From Desulfosarcina ovata subsp. ovata (GTDB lineage: Bacteria; Desulfobacterota; Desulfobacteria; Desulfobacterales; Desulfosarcinaceae): 64,000 nucleotides of DNA. Below are positions 26,595-34,700 of the stretch, piece after piece (position 1 is the first letter of the stretch; each line of letters starts with the position of its first letter). Location: NCBI RefSeq assembly GCF_009689005.1, contig NZ_AP021879.1, forward strand, positions 6,605,724 through 6,669,723. The letters are read 5' to 3'. The translations under genes were made by a program, and so were the position numbers. The notes beneath the pieces are model-generated. The model saw nothing but the letters and a program-made list of their open reading frames with translations. It was not told the DNA's origin and did not search any database.

Positions 26595-27093
26595 CCTGCG
26601 GCGCGGCATGGCCCGTATGGTGGGGATCGGTGCGGCCGTACTGACGGTGTGCGTGTTTGCCATCACCGCCGTCGCATCCCAGGACGAACCGTTCCCCGTG
26701 CCGGATTCGACCCACAAATGTCCCGTCTGCGGGATGGTGGTTCACCGCTATCCGGACTTCCTGGCGTCGGTGACTTACGCGGACGGGCACACCGTTTACT
26801 TTGACGGCGCCAAGGACATGTTCAAGTATCTGTTCGATCTGGATCGCTACGATCCCAACCGGCGGGTGGAACAGATTCGCCGGATCCGTGTCACCGAGTA
26901 TTACGATATGGTACCCATGGACGCCCGCGAGGCGTTTTATGTCGTTGGCAGTGACGTTTTCGGCCCCATGGGGCATGAGCTGATTCCCTTGCGCACGCAG
27001 GCCGATGCCCGGGAATTCAAGAACGACCACCACGGGCGCCGGATACTGACTTTTCAGCAGGTCAAACCGGCAACCATCAGCCGACTGGATTGA
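26587..27093 (+). CDS. NosL-like copper-binding protein 2
   Basis: 168 residues. A signal peptide (GIGAAVLTVCVFAITAVA) is followed by HKCPVCGMVVHRYPDFLASVTYADG and VYFDGAKDMFKYLFD, the canonical NosL pattern. The region EYYDMVPMDAREAFYVVGSDVFGPMGHELIPL also follows NosL. It overlaps the preceding NosL gene by 8 nt (translational coupling) and is followed after 22 nt by a small membrane protein and an ABC-type exporter. Two tandem NosL proteins feeding one membrane complex suggest a relay of Cu(I), which is an inference from gene order. Confidence 0.9.
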   Translation: MSDLRRGMARMVGIGAAVLTVCVFAITAVASQDEPFPVPDSTHKCPVCGMVVHRYPDFLASVTYADGHTVYFDGAKDMFKYLFDLDRYDPNRRVEQIRRIRVTEYYDMVPMDAREAFYVVGSDVFGPMGHELIPLRTQADAREFKNDHHGRRILTFQQVKPATISRLD

Positions 27094-27115
27094 CGGTTAT
27101 GGCCAGGGGGCGGGG

Positions 27116-27442
27116 ATGCGCAAATCGACACTCTATCTGGGCATGACGGCCACCGGCGCCGCCCTGCTGCTGCTCCTCATCGGGTTCCATCCGTTCCAGC
27201 CGCGGCAGGATGCCGCCGGCCGGCTGGAACGGGAGCGGGAACTGGTCCGTGGGCTTCAGTTGACCGATATCGCCCTGTTCACCGAAGCCCCCTACACCCG
27301 CCATCCGAGTCTGGCCGACCGCTTTGTACCATTTCAGAACCACCCCCTGGCCATCACCCAGTTTCCCTCGGAAAGCCTGCTGGCGCCCCCCGCGCATCTG
27401 TTCCCCGGGCGCCAGATCGTCTACCCTGGCGGTGCCCCATGA
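27116..27442 (+). CDS. Small single-span membrane or periplasmic protein, unknown function
   Basis: 108 residues with one N-terminal hydrophobic segment (STLYLGMTATGAALLLLLIGF) and then a soluble, Pro/Arg-rich tail with no cysteine. The stop overlaps the start of the permease gene (ATGA), so it is translated with it. No family was recognised. Position between NosL and the permease suggests an accessory part of the same transport complex. Confidence 0.7.
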   Translation: MRKSTLYLGMTATGAALLLLLIGFHPFQPRQDAAGRLERERELVRGLQLTDIALFTEAPYTRHPSLADRFVPFQNHPLAITQFPSESLLAPPAHLFPGRQIVYPGGAP

Positions 27443-28575
27443 TCCGGATCTGGTGGCGGCGCCAGCGGGCGTTCATCGACTTCTGCCTGTCCACCCTGCT
27501 GCGCCGCAAGATGAAGAACGGCGCCCTGCTGGCCGGATACGCGCTGATCGTTTTTCTCCTGGTCTCGGTCCTCTTTTTTACCGCTTCCCTGCGCAAGGAG
27601 GCCGTCGCCGTGCTTCGCGATGCCCCGGAAATCACCGTTCAGCGAATGCTTGCCGGCCGGGTGATGCCCATCCCCCTCGATTACCGGGAAACTCTCCGGA
27701 AGATTCGCGGGGTGCGGCAGGTGACGCCCCGCTATTGGGGGTATTACTACCATCCGGCCGCCCAGGCCAACTACACCGTGATGGCTGAGGGGGATATACC
27801 GCCCGGCAGAACCCGGATCGGTACCGGCGTGGCGAGGACCTGGGGCGTTCATCCCGGTGGTGAGGTCTATTTTAAAACCGTTGACGGTACCCCGGTCACT
27901 CTTACGGTGGGTGCGTTGTTGCCGGCGGACACGGAACTGGTGAGCGCCGACCTGATGCTGGTGCATCCGTCCGATTTTCAGAAGATCTTCGGGTTGCCCG
28001 CCGGCCTGGCCACAGATTTTACCGTTGCCGTGCGCAACCCCAACGAGATCCAGACCGTGGCCGAGAAGATCGTGCGTCGCCTGCCGGACACCCGGCCGGT
28101 GTTGCGGGATGAGATCCTGCGTACCTACGGCGCGCTGTTCGACTGGCGCAGCGGTTATATCCTGGTGATGCTGGCGGGAGCGCTGCTGGCCTTTTTCATT
28201 TTCGCCCTGGACAAGGCCACCGAGTTGAGCGCCGAAGAACGCGGTGAGATCGCCACCCTCAAGGCCATCGGCTGGGACACTGCCGACGTGCTGACGCTCA
28301 AATTTTACGAAGGGCTGGTGATCTCTCTGTCGGCATTTCTGCTGGGTGCGATCGGTGCCTACCTGCACGTCTACCTGGCCGATGCCAGCCTGTTCGAACA
28401 CGCCATCAAAGGCTGGGGCGTCCTCTATCCCCAGTTGAATCCGGTGCCGGCGGTGGACATCTATCAGCTGGCGGCGGTACTGGGATTGACCGTCTTTCCC
28501 TATGCCCTGATGACAATCATACCGGCCTGGCGAGCGGCGACGATCGATCCGGACGCCGTGATGCGACAACTGTGA
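27439..28575 (+). CDS. FtsX/MacB-type ABC transporter permease
   Basis: 378 residues with four membrane segments in the FtsX layout: one near residues 28-50 (GALLAGYALIVFLLVSVLFF), a large periplasmic domain at about 55-235, then three C-terminal segments (ILVMLAGALLAFFIFAL; LVISLSAFLLGAIGAYLHVYL; AVLGLTVFPYALMTIIPA). The motif AEERGEIATLKAIGWDTADVLTLKFYEGL is the coupling region typical of this family. It pairs with the ATPase gene at 28735 across a 159-bp gap containing an 84-bp repeat. Such transporters act mechanically on lipoproteins or periplasmic substrates; here the NosL proteins are obvious candidates. Confidence 0.88.
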   Translation: MIRIWWRRQRAFIDFCLSTLLRRKMKNGALLAGYALIVFLLVSVLFFTASLRKEAVAVLRDAPEITVQRMLAGRVMPIPLDYRETLRKIRGVRQVTPRYWGYYYHPAAQANYTVMAEGDIPPGRTRIGTGVARTWGVHPGGEVYFKTVDGTPVTLTVGALLPADTELVSADLMLVHPSDFQKIFGLPAGLATDFTVAVRNPNEIQTVAEKIVRRLPDTRPVLRDEILRTYGALFDWRSGYILVMLAGALLAFFIFALDKATELSAEERGEIATLKAIGWDTADVLTLKFYEGLVISLSAFLLGAIGAYLHVYLADASLFEHAIKGWGVLYPQLNPVPAVDIYQLAAVLGLTVFPYALMTIIPAWRAATIDPDAVMRQL

Positions 28576-28593
28576 CCCTCGTTTGATGAAAAG

Positions 28594-28677
28594 ATAATCT
28601 CTCGCAGAGCCGCAGAGAAAACCAATTTTTAATGATGAATTTTAAATTTTGAATGAAGGTTTCTAATCCATTTTTAA
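28594..28677 (+). repeat. 84-bp direct repeat A, copy 1
   Basis: Identical to 31195-31278 except for one base. It starts with ATAATCTCTCGCAGAGCCGC and continues with an AT-rich part ending in CCATTTTTAA. It lies between the permease and ATPase genes. Confidence 0.93.
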
Positions 28678-28734
28678 AGGGATGCGAAAACCAAATACGG
28701 TTACCCTGTGATTGCGACCCAATGGGAATCCAAC

Positions 28735-29421
28735 ATGATTCGACTCAATGCCGTCACCAAAACCTACGCAGCCGGCAGTTCCCGGTCCCACACGGCCGTG
28801 GACAGGGTGACCCTGGGCATAACGGGTGAGCGGATCACGGTGCTCCAGGGACCGTCCGGTTCCGGAAAAACGACCCTCTTGAGCCTGATCGGCGGAATGG
28901 CGCGCCCTACCTCCGGGCGGATTTTTTTCGGGGAGCGGGAAATCACCAGCCTGCCGGAACGGTTTCTGGCCGAATTGCGGCGGCGCCAGGTGGGGTTTGT
29001 TTTCCAGAATTACCATCTGATCCGGGGTGTCAATGTGCTTGAAAATGTGATCCTGCCCGCGCTGCCCCTGGGAGAACCGTTCAAGGCCGTCCGCCGGCGT
29101 GCCGAAGAACTGATGGCCCAACTGGAAATCACCCGGCTGGCTACCCTGCCGGTTCAACATCTCTCCGGCGGCGAGCAGCAGCGCGTGGCCATCGCCCGTG
29201 CCCTGATCAACCGGCCGTCACTGCTCATCGCCGATGAACCCACCGCCCACCTGGACAGCGACCTCAGCGAGCAGTTCATGGCCATCGTTGCCGACCTCAA
29301 AGAACGCGGACACACGGTGGTGATCGCCAGCCACGATCCCATGGTTTGCCGTCATCGTGCCGTGGACACGGTGGTGAGCCTCCATGACGGCCGCCTGGCC
29401 ACCGACGCGGCGGTGGCATGA
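28735..29421 (+). CDS. ABC transporter ATP-binding protein (LolD/MacB type)
   Basis: 228 residues from ATG 28735 (MIRLNAVTKTY); a further ATG at 28708 lacks a better ribosome site. Walker A GPSGSGKTT, Q-loop FQNYHLI, signature LSGGEQQR, Walker B LLIADEPT and H-loop ASHD are all present, so it should be an active ATPase. The sequence type is that of ATPases pairing with FtsX-like permeases. Its stop overlaps the start of the next gene by 4 nt. It probably energises the permease at 27439-28575. Confidence 0.93.
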   Translation: MIRLNAVTKTYAAGSSRSHTAVDRVTLGITGERITVLQGPSGSGKTTLLSLIGGMARPTSGRIFFGEREITSLPERFLAELRRRQVGFVFQNYHLIRGVNVLENVILPALPLGEPFKAVRRRAEELMAQLEITRLATLPVQHLSGGEQQRVAIARALINRPSLLIADEPTAHLDSDLSEQFMAIVADLKERGHTVVIASHDPMVCRHRAVDTVVSLHDGRLATDAAVA

Positions 29422-30413
29422 TCGTCAACCCGGCCATCGTCGCCCTGATCGGCGGATCCCTGCTCACGGTGGGGTTCGCCGTCTATGCCTACGCCTGGGG
29501 GATCCGGATTGTCCGGCACTGGGATCTTGCCAGCGGAAGTGAGGAACAGCTGGGACTGGAACGCCGTACCCACCTGATATCCACCATCATGGCCTACCTG
29601 CTGAGTTTCGAGATCTTCAGCCTGTTCCTGTTCGTTTATACGGCAGATTATCTGCACCCCATGTTTGTCGGTGCCATGTGCGCGGCCGGATCCCTGCATG
29701 TCAACGATTACGGCTATCCCACCCTGGTGGTAAAAATCGCTTCGGTGCTGGTCTGTGGCGTCTGGCTGATCGTCAACCGCTGCGACAGCCAGGCGGAAGA
29801 TTACCCCCTGATCCGTTTCAAGTATCGCCTGCTGGTGGTGGTCACCGTCCTGGTCATAACCGCGGCCCTGCTTCAGTTCGGCTATTTCAAAGGCTTGAAG
29901 GCCCATGTGATCACCTCCTGTTGCGGGGTGTTGTTCAGCAGCGACGCCCGCAGCGTCGCCGGGACCGTTGCCGCCCTGCCGCCGTCGGCGATGCGGGTTG
30001 TCTTTTTTGCGTGCCTGGCGTTGCAGGTGCGTCTTTGCATCCATCTGCTTGTCACCGGACGGGGAGGGCGGCTGCTGGGCTGGATCAGCCTGACGGGATT
30101 CGTCGTTGCCATTCTTTCGGTGATCGCCTGGATTTCACCTTATTATTACGAACTCCCCACCCATCATTGTCCGTTTGACCTGCTGCAGGCGTATTACGGC
30201 TATGTGGGCTATCCCCTCTATCTTGGCATTTTCGGTACCGCCATTTTCGGCATGGGGATCGGCGTGCTCGACCGCTTCCGTAAGATTCGCAGCCTGGCAG
30301 CCATCGTGCCGGTGCTGCAGCGCCGATACGCCTGGCTGAGCCTCGGCGCCAGCCTGCTGACCATCGCCATCGCCGTCTATCCCATGCTGTTTTCGGATTT
30401 CCGTCTGGGGTAA
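29418..30413 (+). CDS. Polytopic membrane protein with conserved-looking Cys/His, copper-linked by context
   Basis: 331 residues with about eight hydrophobic segments, beginning AIVALIGGSLLTVGFAVYAYA and ending LSLGASLLTIAIAVYPMLF. Potential metal ligands lie at segment ends: C88 in GAMCAAGSLH, the pair C168-C169 in VITSCCGV, and H249-H250-C251 in PTHHCPFD. It overlaps the ATPase gene (ATGA) and is the last gene of the NosL-ABC cluster. I do not recognise a named family. A role as membrane acceptor or channel for copper is inferred from gene order and the Cys/His pattern. Confidence 0.75.
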   Translation: MIVNPAIVALIGGSLLTVGFAVYAYAWGIRIVRHWDLASGSEEQLGLERRTHLISTIMAYLLSFEIFSLFLFVYTADYLHPMFVGAMCAAGSLHVNDYGYPTLVVKIASVLVCGVWLIVNRCDSQAEDYPLIRFKYRLLVVVTVLVITAALLQFGYFKGLKAHVITSCCGVLFSSDARSVAGTVAALPPSAMRVVFFACLALQVRLCIHLLVTGRGGRLLGWISLTGFVVAILSVIAWISPYYYELPTHHCPFDLLQAYYGYVGYPLYLGIFGTAIFGMGIGVLDRFRKIRSLAAIVPVLQRRYAWLSLGASLLTIAIAVYPMLFSDFRLG

Positions 30414-30434
30414 GCTGCTTTTTATGAATCCGTC

Positions 30435-30518
30435 TTGCCGGGTTTCCACACTTCAGCCTGGGAACCCTCACCGTCTATGAACCCATTGACACTCCCACGC
30501 GGAGCATGGGAGCGAGTT
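30435..30518 (+). repeat. Direct repeat B, copy 1 (~84 bp)
   Basis: Begins TTGCCGGGTTTCCACAC and ends GGAGCATGGGAGCGAGTT. It matches 31072-31156 with a few substitutions and a one-base indel. The two copies flank the PilZ gene. Each carries the self-complementary core around CCTGGGAACCC and CTCCCACGCGGAGCATGGGAG. Confidence 0.88.
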
Positions 30519-30524
30519 CGTTCT

Positions 30525-30902
30525 TCAGTTGTCGGGTGAATCGATACGCAACCGGTCGATGATGCGCTTCAGCGTGTGGGTTTGGTTTCGGGTCAACCCG
30601 GTGAATTTCAGGCCGCGCCGTCTGATCGTCTCTCCGCTGAAGGCTTTGTTTTCCGCCAGGGCGAGAATGTCGTAGACGGTCCGGCAGTTGATGTTTCGCA
30701 GGTAAACCTGATCGTGGGCTGTGGCGATCACATCGATCGATAAGGTATCGAAGCGTTCATTGGCCCCGGGAACATATTCGACCATCATCCCGCCCAGACT
30801 GATGTCCCTGACGGAAAATTGTTTTCGATGGGAGACAATGACCGTTTTCACCGTTTCCGGATTCGTGTCGAAGCGTCTATGTTGTCGTCGGTCGGATCTC
30901 AT
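30525..30902 (-). CDS. PilZ-domain protein (125 aa)
   Basis: ATG 30902 opens a 125-residue protein; the frame extends further upstream but that part is not protein-like. The start MRSDRRQHRRFD supplies the RxxxR c-di-GMP-binding motif, followed by VRDISLGGMMVEY (D/NxSxxG motif) and a beta-barrel. PilZ proteins bind cyclic di-GMP and change motility, polysaccharide or transcription outputs. It is a single gene between two copies of direct repeat B, on the opposite strand from its neighbours. The target is unknown. Confidence 0.82.
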   Translation of the reverse strand: MRSDRRQHRRFDTNPETVKTVIVSHRKQFSVRDISLGGMMVEYVPGANERFDTLSIDVIATAHDQVYLRNINCRTVYDILALAENKAFSGETIRRRGLKFTGLTRNQTHTLKRIIDRLRIDSPDN

Positions 30903-31071
30903 AAGCGCTCTCGTGGTTTTGTGAAAGAAGAAGGATAAGGGCCTCCGGAATGTTTTATCGTTGCCGGGACTCCCTGATATCGGCCAGCGCCATCCATGAA
31001 TCGGCGGAAAGCATGGAAAAATATGGTTGAACCCCATTCAGCAAAATATAGGCCAACAGGCGCAGGTCGGT

Positions 31072-31156
31072 TTGCCGGGTTCCCACGCTCCAGCGTGGGA
31101 ACCCTCACCGTCTATGAACGCCATTGACGCTCCCACGCGGAGCATGGGAGCGAGTT
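31072..31156 (+). repeat. Direct repeat B, copy 2
   Basis: Matches 30435-30518 over its length. In this copy the palindrome GTTCCCACGCTCCAGCGTGGGAAC (31079-31102) is perfect, suggesting a REP-type hairpin. Confidence 0.88.
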
Positions 31157-31194
31157 GTAATGATGAGATCGCTTTCGCTCCGTCATCTGAAAAA

Positions 31195-31278
31195 ATAATC
31201 TCTCGCAGAGCCGCAGAGAAAACCAATTTTTAATGATGAATTTTAAATTTTGAATGAAGGTTTCTCATCCATTTTTAA
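31195..31278 (+). repeat. 84-bp direct repeat A, copy 2
   Basis: 83 of 84 bases match 28594-28677, same orientation. It brackets the ATPase, membrane protein and PilZ genes together with copy 1. Confidence 0.93.
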
Positions 31279-31434
31279 TTGATTTCGCACTTCAGAAATC
31301 GATCCCCTCTGCGTCTCAGCGTTCTCGAGCGAAGCGGGCGAGAGAAAAAAGGGTTCACTGGTCGATTATTGATTGTGTCATAATCGGCCAGTTCTATTTT
31401 AACTATCCGATTATAAATCCTATTTTACATGTCC

Positions 31435-31453
31435 CTGTGTCATTTTGACATAG
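31435..31453 (+). promoter_or_regulatory. Palindromic enhancer-type site, shared with 54020-54038
   Basis: CTGTGTCATTTTGACATAG: a near-perfect inverted repeat (TGTCA-TTT-TGACA core). The complement of 54020-54038 matches it at 17 of 19 positions and has the same orientation relative to its downstream operon. It lies about 110 bp upstream of a sigma-54-type promoter candidate, a usual distance for an NtrC-type activator site. Confidence 0.55.
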
Positions 31454-31562
31454 GTCGGCATGAATCGCGTTTTTCCCGGCCCATCCTCCTACCATCATCC
31501 GGAAAAAGAATAACTATTAGAAATTAAAGATTTTATTTTATTTCTTGGAACGTTTGCCGCCC

Positions 31563-31577
31563 TGGCACAGGAATTGA
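31563..31577 (+). promoter_or_regulatory. Candidate sigma-54 promoter for the beta-helix/oxidase genes
   Basis: TGGCAC-AGGAA-TTGA has the -24 element and the correct 5-nt spacing, but GA instead of GC at -12. It is 160 nt upstream of the start of the 1813-residue protein. Weak by itself; supported by the palindrome upstream and the parallel arrangement at 53.8-54.0 kb. Confidence 0.35.
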
Positions 31578-31737
31578 GTTAGCTAAGCGGCAGCAAAGCA
31601 GTGACCATTCCTGTGGGGATGGGCGTTCGTTTTACCCAGGAATTCAAGAAAATCAAAATATCAAGGGGGTTTTCGGCGCGACCGGCGACCCGTTTTTTCC
31701 GAACGGCCGATTCCCTATCTAACCAAAGGAGGCTTCC

Positions 31738-34700
31738 ATGGGCGAAATCAATAAGCAACTACCTGGTTTGCGGACAAGGTTCAGTCGTTTCGGGTTGCTC
31801 GCACTTGTTTTGTGTATCGGCCTGATAACCGGTACCAACGCCGGCGCGGCGAATCTTCCGGGACTGACCGTTATTGGCGTTTCGCCGGACGGCACCGAGA
31901 CCAGCCTTGGCGGCTCCGATTACCGCTGGCTGGTTGAACAGGACAAAACCTACCATGTCCAAACGCTTCCCGGTGGCGCCGCCGATCCGACCACCTTCGA
32001 TCCCAACTGGGACCAGCTCAACGACGGCCTTACCGGCGGTGAGACGCTGTCAGTGGGTTTTCACCAGAGCTACATGCCGGTGGTGGCCAAGGGTTGCGCC
32101 GGAACGGACGCCGCCTGGCAGGCCGCTGCGGCATGTGCCGAACTCCCTGTCCCCGGTGGCGTGCTTGCTCCCGACACCCACTACTATGTTTCGGTGGTGC
32201 CGCGCTCCGGTTACACCATCGGTGGCGCTTCTTTCGTCACTGATGGAGCCGGCAATATTCCGGCAACCACCGTCTATGTCAACGCGCATCCCATCGAGAC
32301 CGCCCAGATCACGATTCTGATCTTCCATGACAATGCGCCGATCAACAACGCGCCCGATTTGCCCACCGAGGATCCGGCCAATGACGGGAACGGCGACGGC
32401 CTGCCCGACAATCCCATGGACGGGTTTCAGATCCTCGTCGAGGACGCCGGCGGCCGTTACGGTGCATCTGCCGGCGTGCAGAGCCAGGACGCTTTCGGCA
32501 ACCCGTTGGGCACTACCTATGATGCAACCGGAAATGTCACCGGTTTTGCACCCCTGATCACCGGCCCCGACGGCCGGCTGACCATCAAGAACCTGGCCCC
32601 CGGGAAATACGGTATCTCGGCGGTGCCACCCGCTGGAATGGGCTGGCAGCAGACCGCGACCATCGAGGGCACCAAGGTGATCGACGCCTGGGTCAAGGCT
32701 GGCGAACCGCCTTACTTTGCCGAGTTCGGCCCGCCCGGATTCCATGTGTTTATCGGTTTTGTCAAGGATTTCGATAACATCCCTGAAGGCGGCACCACCG
32801 CCCTCAGCGGCACCATTGTCAACCAGCACATGTCGCGGCCGCCGGACTACGCCTTTTACAACGGCGCCTGTTTCGGTCACACCACGCCGTGGGTCGGCCT
32901 CAACGACATGGCGGGGGGCGGAATCGGTACCGGTATCTATGCCGCGCCGACCGATGAGAACTGTGGCTTCACGATTCCCAACGTCCCCGACGGCACCTAC
33001 CAGCTCGCCGTATGGGATTCCAACCTCGATCTGATTTTCGCCACCTACGGGGTCACGATCACGGGTGGGGTGTGCAGCACTCCCAGCGGCTCCTGTGACC
33101 TGGGCGAGGTGCCGGTATTCCAGTGGTTTCACCGTTCCGAACACCGTGTTTTTGACGATATCAACGGTAACGGAGAGTGGGATCTGGGAGAACTTCCCGG
33201 CGCTCCCGAAACCGCTTTCAACATACGCTGGCGTGACGGTACCGTCTATCAGGGCAACGTTTCCGACGGCACCGGCGCCTACACCTTCGACCAGGTCTTT
33301 CCGTTTTTTTCCTGGCTGGTCGCCGAGGTGGACTTCGCCCGCTTCCAGGCCACCGGCCTGCAGGTGGTCGTTGATGCCGGCGGGCCGATCGGCGATTCCG
33401 GTGGTCAGGAACCGCCACTGGACGGCCTTGACTGGACCTTTGGCCGCGCGATCAATCCCCAGGACCAGACCAACCCGCCTACCGGTCCGGGAACGGAGAC
33501 CATCGATTACCGCGTCGAGCAGGGAACGGTGCTCACCCAGGGCTTCCAGGGATTCATCGGTCAGACCAACGCCTTTCTCTGGGGCAAGCGCCATTATCCG
33601 GACATCGCTCCGGGAATCGCCGGCAACGGCGGTATTTCGGGCATTGTCTTTTACGCCGTGACCCGGGCCGAGAACGATCCCGAACTGGCAGCGGCCGAAC
33701 CGTGGGAACCGGGGATCCCGAATGTGACCGTCAACCTGTATGAGTCCTTAGGCGTCGATCCCGTCACCGGGGTTGCCACCAAGGGAGCGCTGCTCGCTTC
33801 CACCGAGACCGACAGCTGGGACGCCAACATTCCCACCGGTTGCAAGTGGGGCAACGATGGTACAGGCCCCTTCATGTTTTCTCCCGACGGTACCACCTTC
33901 TACGAGCAGGACTGCTGGGACGGATTGCGCATGTTCAACCAGGCGCGGCCGGCCGTGTTTGACGGCGGTTTCGCCTTTGGACCGGAGATTGACTGCCCGG
34001 GCGGCGTTTGTCCGGACTGGGTCAACCCGTCGGACGCCGACCCCACCATCGGTTATATCAAAGCCGGCGACTACATCGTCGAGGTGATGCCGCCCCCGGG
34101 ATACGAGATTGTCAAGCCTGAGGACAAGAACGTGGACTTTGGCGACGAATACACCCCGGCTCCCGAGCTGCTGCCGGCGGAGTGTGTCGGTCCGCTGCAC
34201 ACCGTGCCTGGTCTCCTGACCCTGTTCCCGGACGAAGGCATCCCGGCACCGTTTGCCGGCACCGACAGGCCCCTGTGCGACAGCAAACTCGTCACCGTGT
34301 CGGCCGGTGCCAATGCCGCTGCTGACTTCCACCTGTTTACCGAGGTGCCGGTGGCCGCCCACGGCCTGGGGTTCATCCTTGACGACACCCAGAACGAGTT
34401 CGATCCCAACTCGCCCAATTTCGGCGAAAAGTACGCTCCCCCCTTCCTGCCGATCACCATTCGCGACTTCACCGGCCGCGTGATCGGAAAGACCCTCTCC
34501 GATCAGTACGGGCTTTATAACTTCCTGGCCCCCTCCACGATTACGGCCAACCTGCCGCAGCCCAGCGGTATGTCGCCCAATATGCTGACGGCCTGCATGA
34601 ACGATCCGGGCGACGACCCCAACAACCCCGACCCCAACTGGAACCAGCAGTACAGCACTTTCTGTTACACCCTTCAGTATATGCCGGGGGTGACGACCTA

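Larger units (their letters stand above)
30903..31737. other. Long intergenic region upstream of the secreted beta-helix gene
   Basis: 835 bp without a convincing gene. It holds direct repeat B copy 2 (31072-31156), direct repeat A copy 1-bp variant (31195-31278), a 19-bp palindromic motif (31435-31453), a further TGTGTCA at 31374-31380, and a sigma-54-type promoter candidate (31563-31577). The stretch 31480-31560 is AT-rich, as expected between an enhancer and a sigma-54 promoter. Confidence 0.6.

Noticed and set aside
32050..33594. 514-codon minus-strand frame opposite the beta-helix gene
   Set aside because: Shadow caused by high GC at third positions; no ribosome site or domain.
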